Of a stretch of 5,840 nucleotides of DNA, positions 5,448 through 5,840 are shown piece by piece (positions within the stretch are counted from its first letter, which is position 1; each line of letters opens with the position of its first letter). Origin of the DNA: CAZDML01 sp964506645 (GTDB lineage Bacteria > Elusimicrobiota > Elusimicrobia > 2-01-FULL-59-12); assembly GCA_964506645.1 (NCBI GenBank), contig CAZDML010000128.1, positions 1-5,840 of the forward strand, read 5' to 3'. The notes below the pieces were generated by a model. That model was not told the DNA's origin. It saw nothing but the letters and a program-made list of their open reading frames with translations, and searched no databases. Both the position numbers and the translations under genes were made by a program.

Positions 5448-5840
5448 GCGTCGACAGGTCCTCGCGGAGGCCCGCCAGTGGCTGGAACAGGAAAAAGTCT
5501 GGGATTCTCAAGTCTATGCATCGGCGCCGGAGGCTGTGAAACCGGCCGTTGCTGTCATCCCCGAGATTCGTAGTCGGGGATCCATGGATTCCCCTTCAGT
5601 GATCGCGGGGCATGATAAAAAACAGACGTCCGCTAAAGCTTTTGCCCTTCAGGCGCTTTATCTCAAATACAAGGACTGTGTTCGCTGTTCTCTGGGCCAG
5701 ACTCGAATCAAGTTTGTTTTTGGGGTGGGGAGTGCCGATTCCAAAGTCCTCTTCGTAGGAGAGGGGCCCGGATTTCAAGAAGATCGCCAAGGCGAACCGT
5801 TTGTCGGACCGGCGGGACAGTTGCTCGATAAGATGATGGC
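5437..5840 (+). CDS. Uracil-DNA glycosylase, family 4, N-terminal part (3' end outside window)
   Basis: Removes uracil from DNA as the first step of base excision repair; family 4 enzymes carry a [4Fe-4S] cluster. The frame is open from the ATG at 5437 to the window end (134 residues visible). Residues 1-70 are a poorly conserved N-terminal extension: a helix (MSDERRQVLAEARQWLEQ) and a linker. The catalytic domain starts at about 70: YLKYKDCVRCSLGQTR carries the first two cluster Cys (81 and 84), then VFGVGSADSKVLFVGEGPG (96-112), the uracil-binding/catalytic GEGPG-FQED motif (108-116), and GEPFVGPAGQLLDKM (119-133), all as in family 4 UDGs. The remaining cluster Cys residues and the C-terminal motif are outside. 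The start overlaps coaB by 11 bp and is preceded by GGAAGG. Residues 40-60 are encoded by an in-frame palindromic element. The phage-polymerase-related UDG-like family is an alternative name for the same superfamily. Confidence 0.9.
   Translation, partial: MSDERRQVLAEARQWLEQEKVWDSQVYASAPEAVKPAVAVIPEIRSRGSMDSPSVIAGHDKKQTSAKAFALQALYLKYKDCVRCSLGQTRIKFVFGVGSADSKVLFVGEGPGFQEDRQGEPFVGPAGQLLDKMM
5554..5616. repeat. 63-bp palindromic element lying in frame inside the uracil-DNA glycosylase gene
   Basis: An imperfect palindrome centred on ATCCATGGAT (5580-5589). The left arm starts GTCATCCCC (5554-5562) and the right arm ends GGGGCATGAT (5607-5616), nearly its reverse complement. The left arm itself folds: ATCCCCGA (5557-5564) pairs perfectly with TCGGGGAT (5574-5581) around a 9-base loop. 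The right arm has CCCC (5591-5594) and GGGG (5607-5610) as a weaker second hairpin. It spans exactly 21 codons, begins at a codon boundary and encodes residues 40-60 (VIPEIRSRGS, then MDSPSVIAGHD). The shape (GTCATcCCC ends, GGATCCATGGATTCC centre) is that of dispersed palindromic repeats known from many proteobacterial and candidate-phylum genomes. Only one copy is in this window, so dispersal is inferred. Confidence 0.65.

Overview
This is a bacterial housekeeping segment with every gene on the + strand. It has moderately high GC (estimated by eye at about 55%), short gaps, and overlapping stop/start codons. It reads as: 3' part of aspS (aspartyl-tRNA synthetase), a small exported or membrane-anchored LysM protein, a 139-bp gap made largely of a degenerate inverted repeat, then phoH-like ATPase, a 7TM-HD phosphohydrolase (PgpH/YqfF family), ybeY (rRNA maturation endonuclease), a stand-alone coaB (phosphopantothenate-cysteine ligase) and the 5' part of a family 4 uracil-DNA glycosylase gene.

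The order phoH - pgpH/yqfF - ybeY is conserved in many bacteria, including Firmicutes and chlamydia/verrucomicrobia-type lineages. AspRS is the bacterial type with a GAD insertion domain. The sequence alone does not give a species. The YbeY metal motif variant (His-His-Asp), the HD protein without its large extracellular sensor domain, the stand-alone CoaB and the 'TTTGGAGCTT / GGAATTTGG' type intergenic repeat would fit an uncultured Gram-negative lineage such as Omnitrophota or another PVC-related or candidate phylum. That placement is low-confidence inference.

From phoH (1898) to the window end the genes are separated by 3 bp or overlap by 1, 4 and 11 bp, so this is very probably one translationally coupled operon. 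Its functions are RNA metabolism (PhoH, YbeY), cyclic-dinucleotide turnover (PgpH), CoA synthesis (CoaB) and DNA repair (UDG). aspS and the LysM gene form a separate closely spaced pair upstream, 34 bp apart.

I see no undescribed multi-gene system here. The most unusual signal is a 63-bp imperfect palindrome lying exactly in frame inside the N-terminal linker of the uracil-DNA glycosylase gene. It looks like a dispersed palindromic element that has become protein-coding, comparable to Rickettsia palindromic elements. The second is the inverted repeat just before phoH, which runs to within about 10 bp of its start codon.
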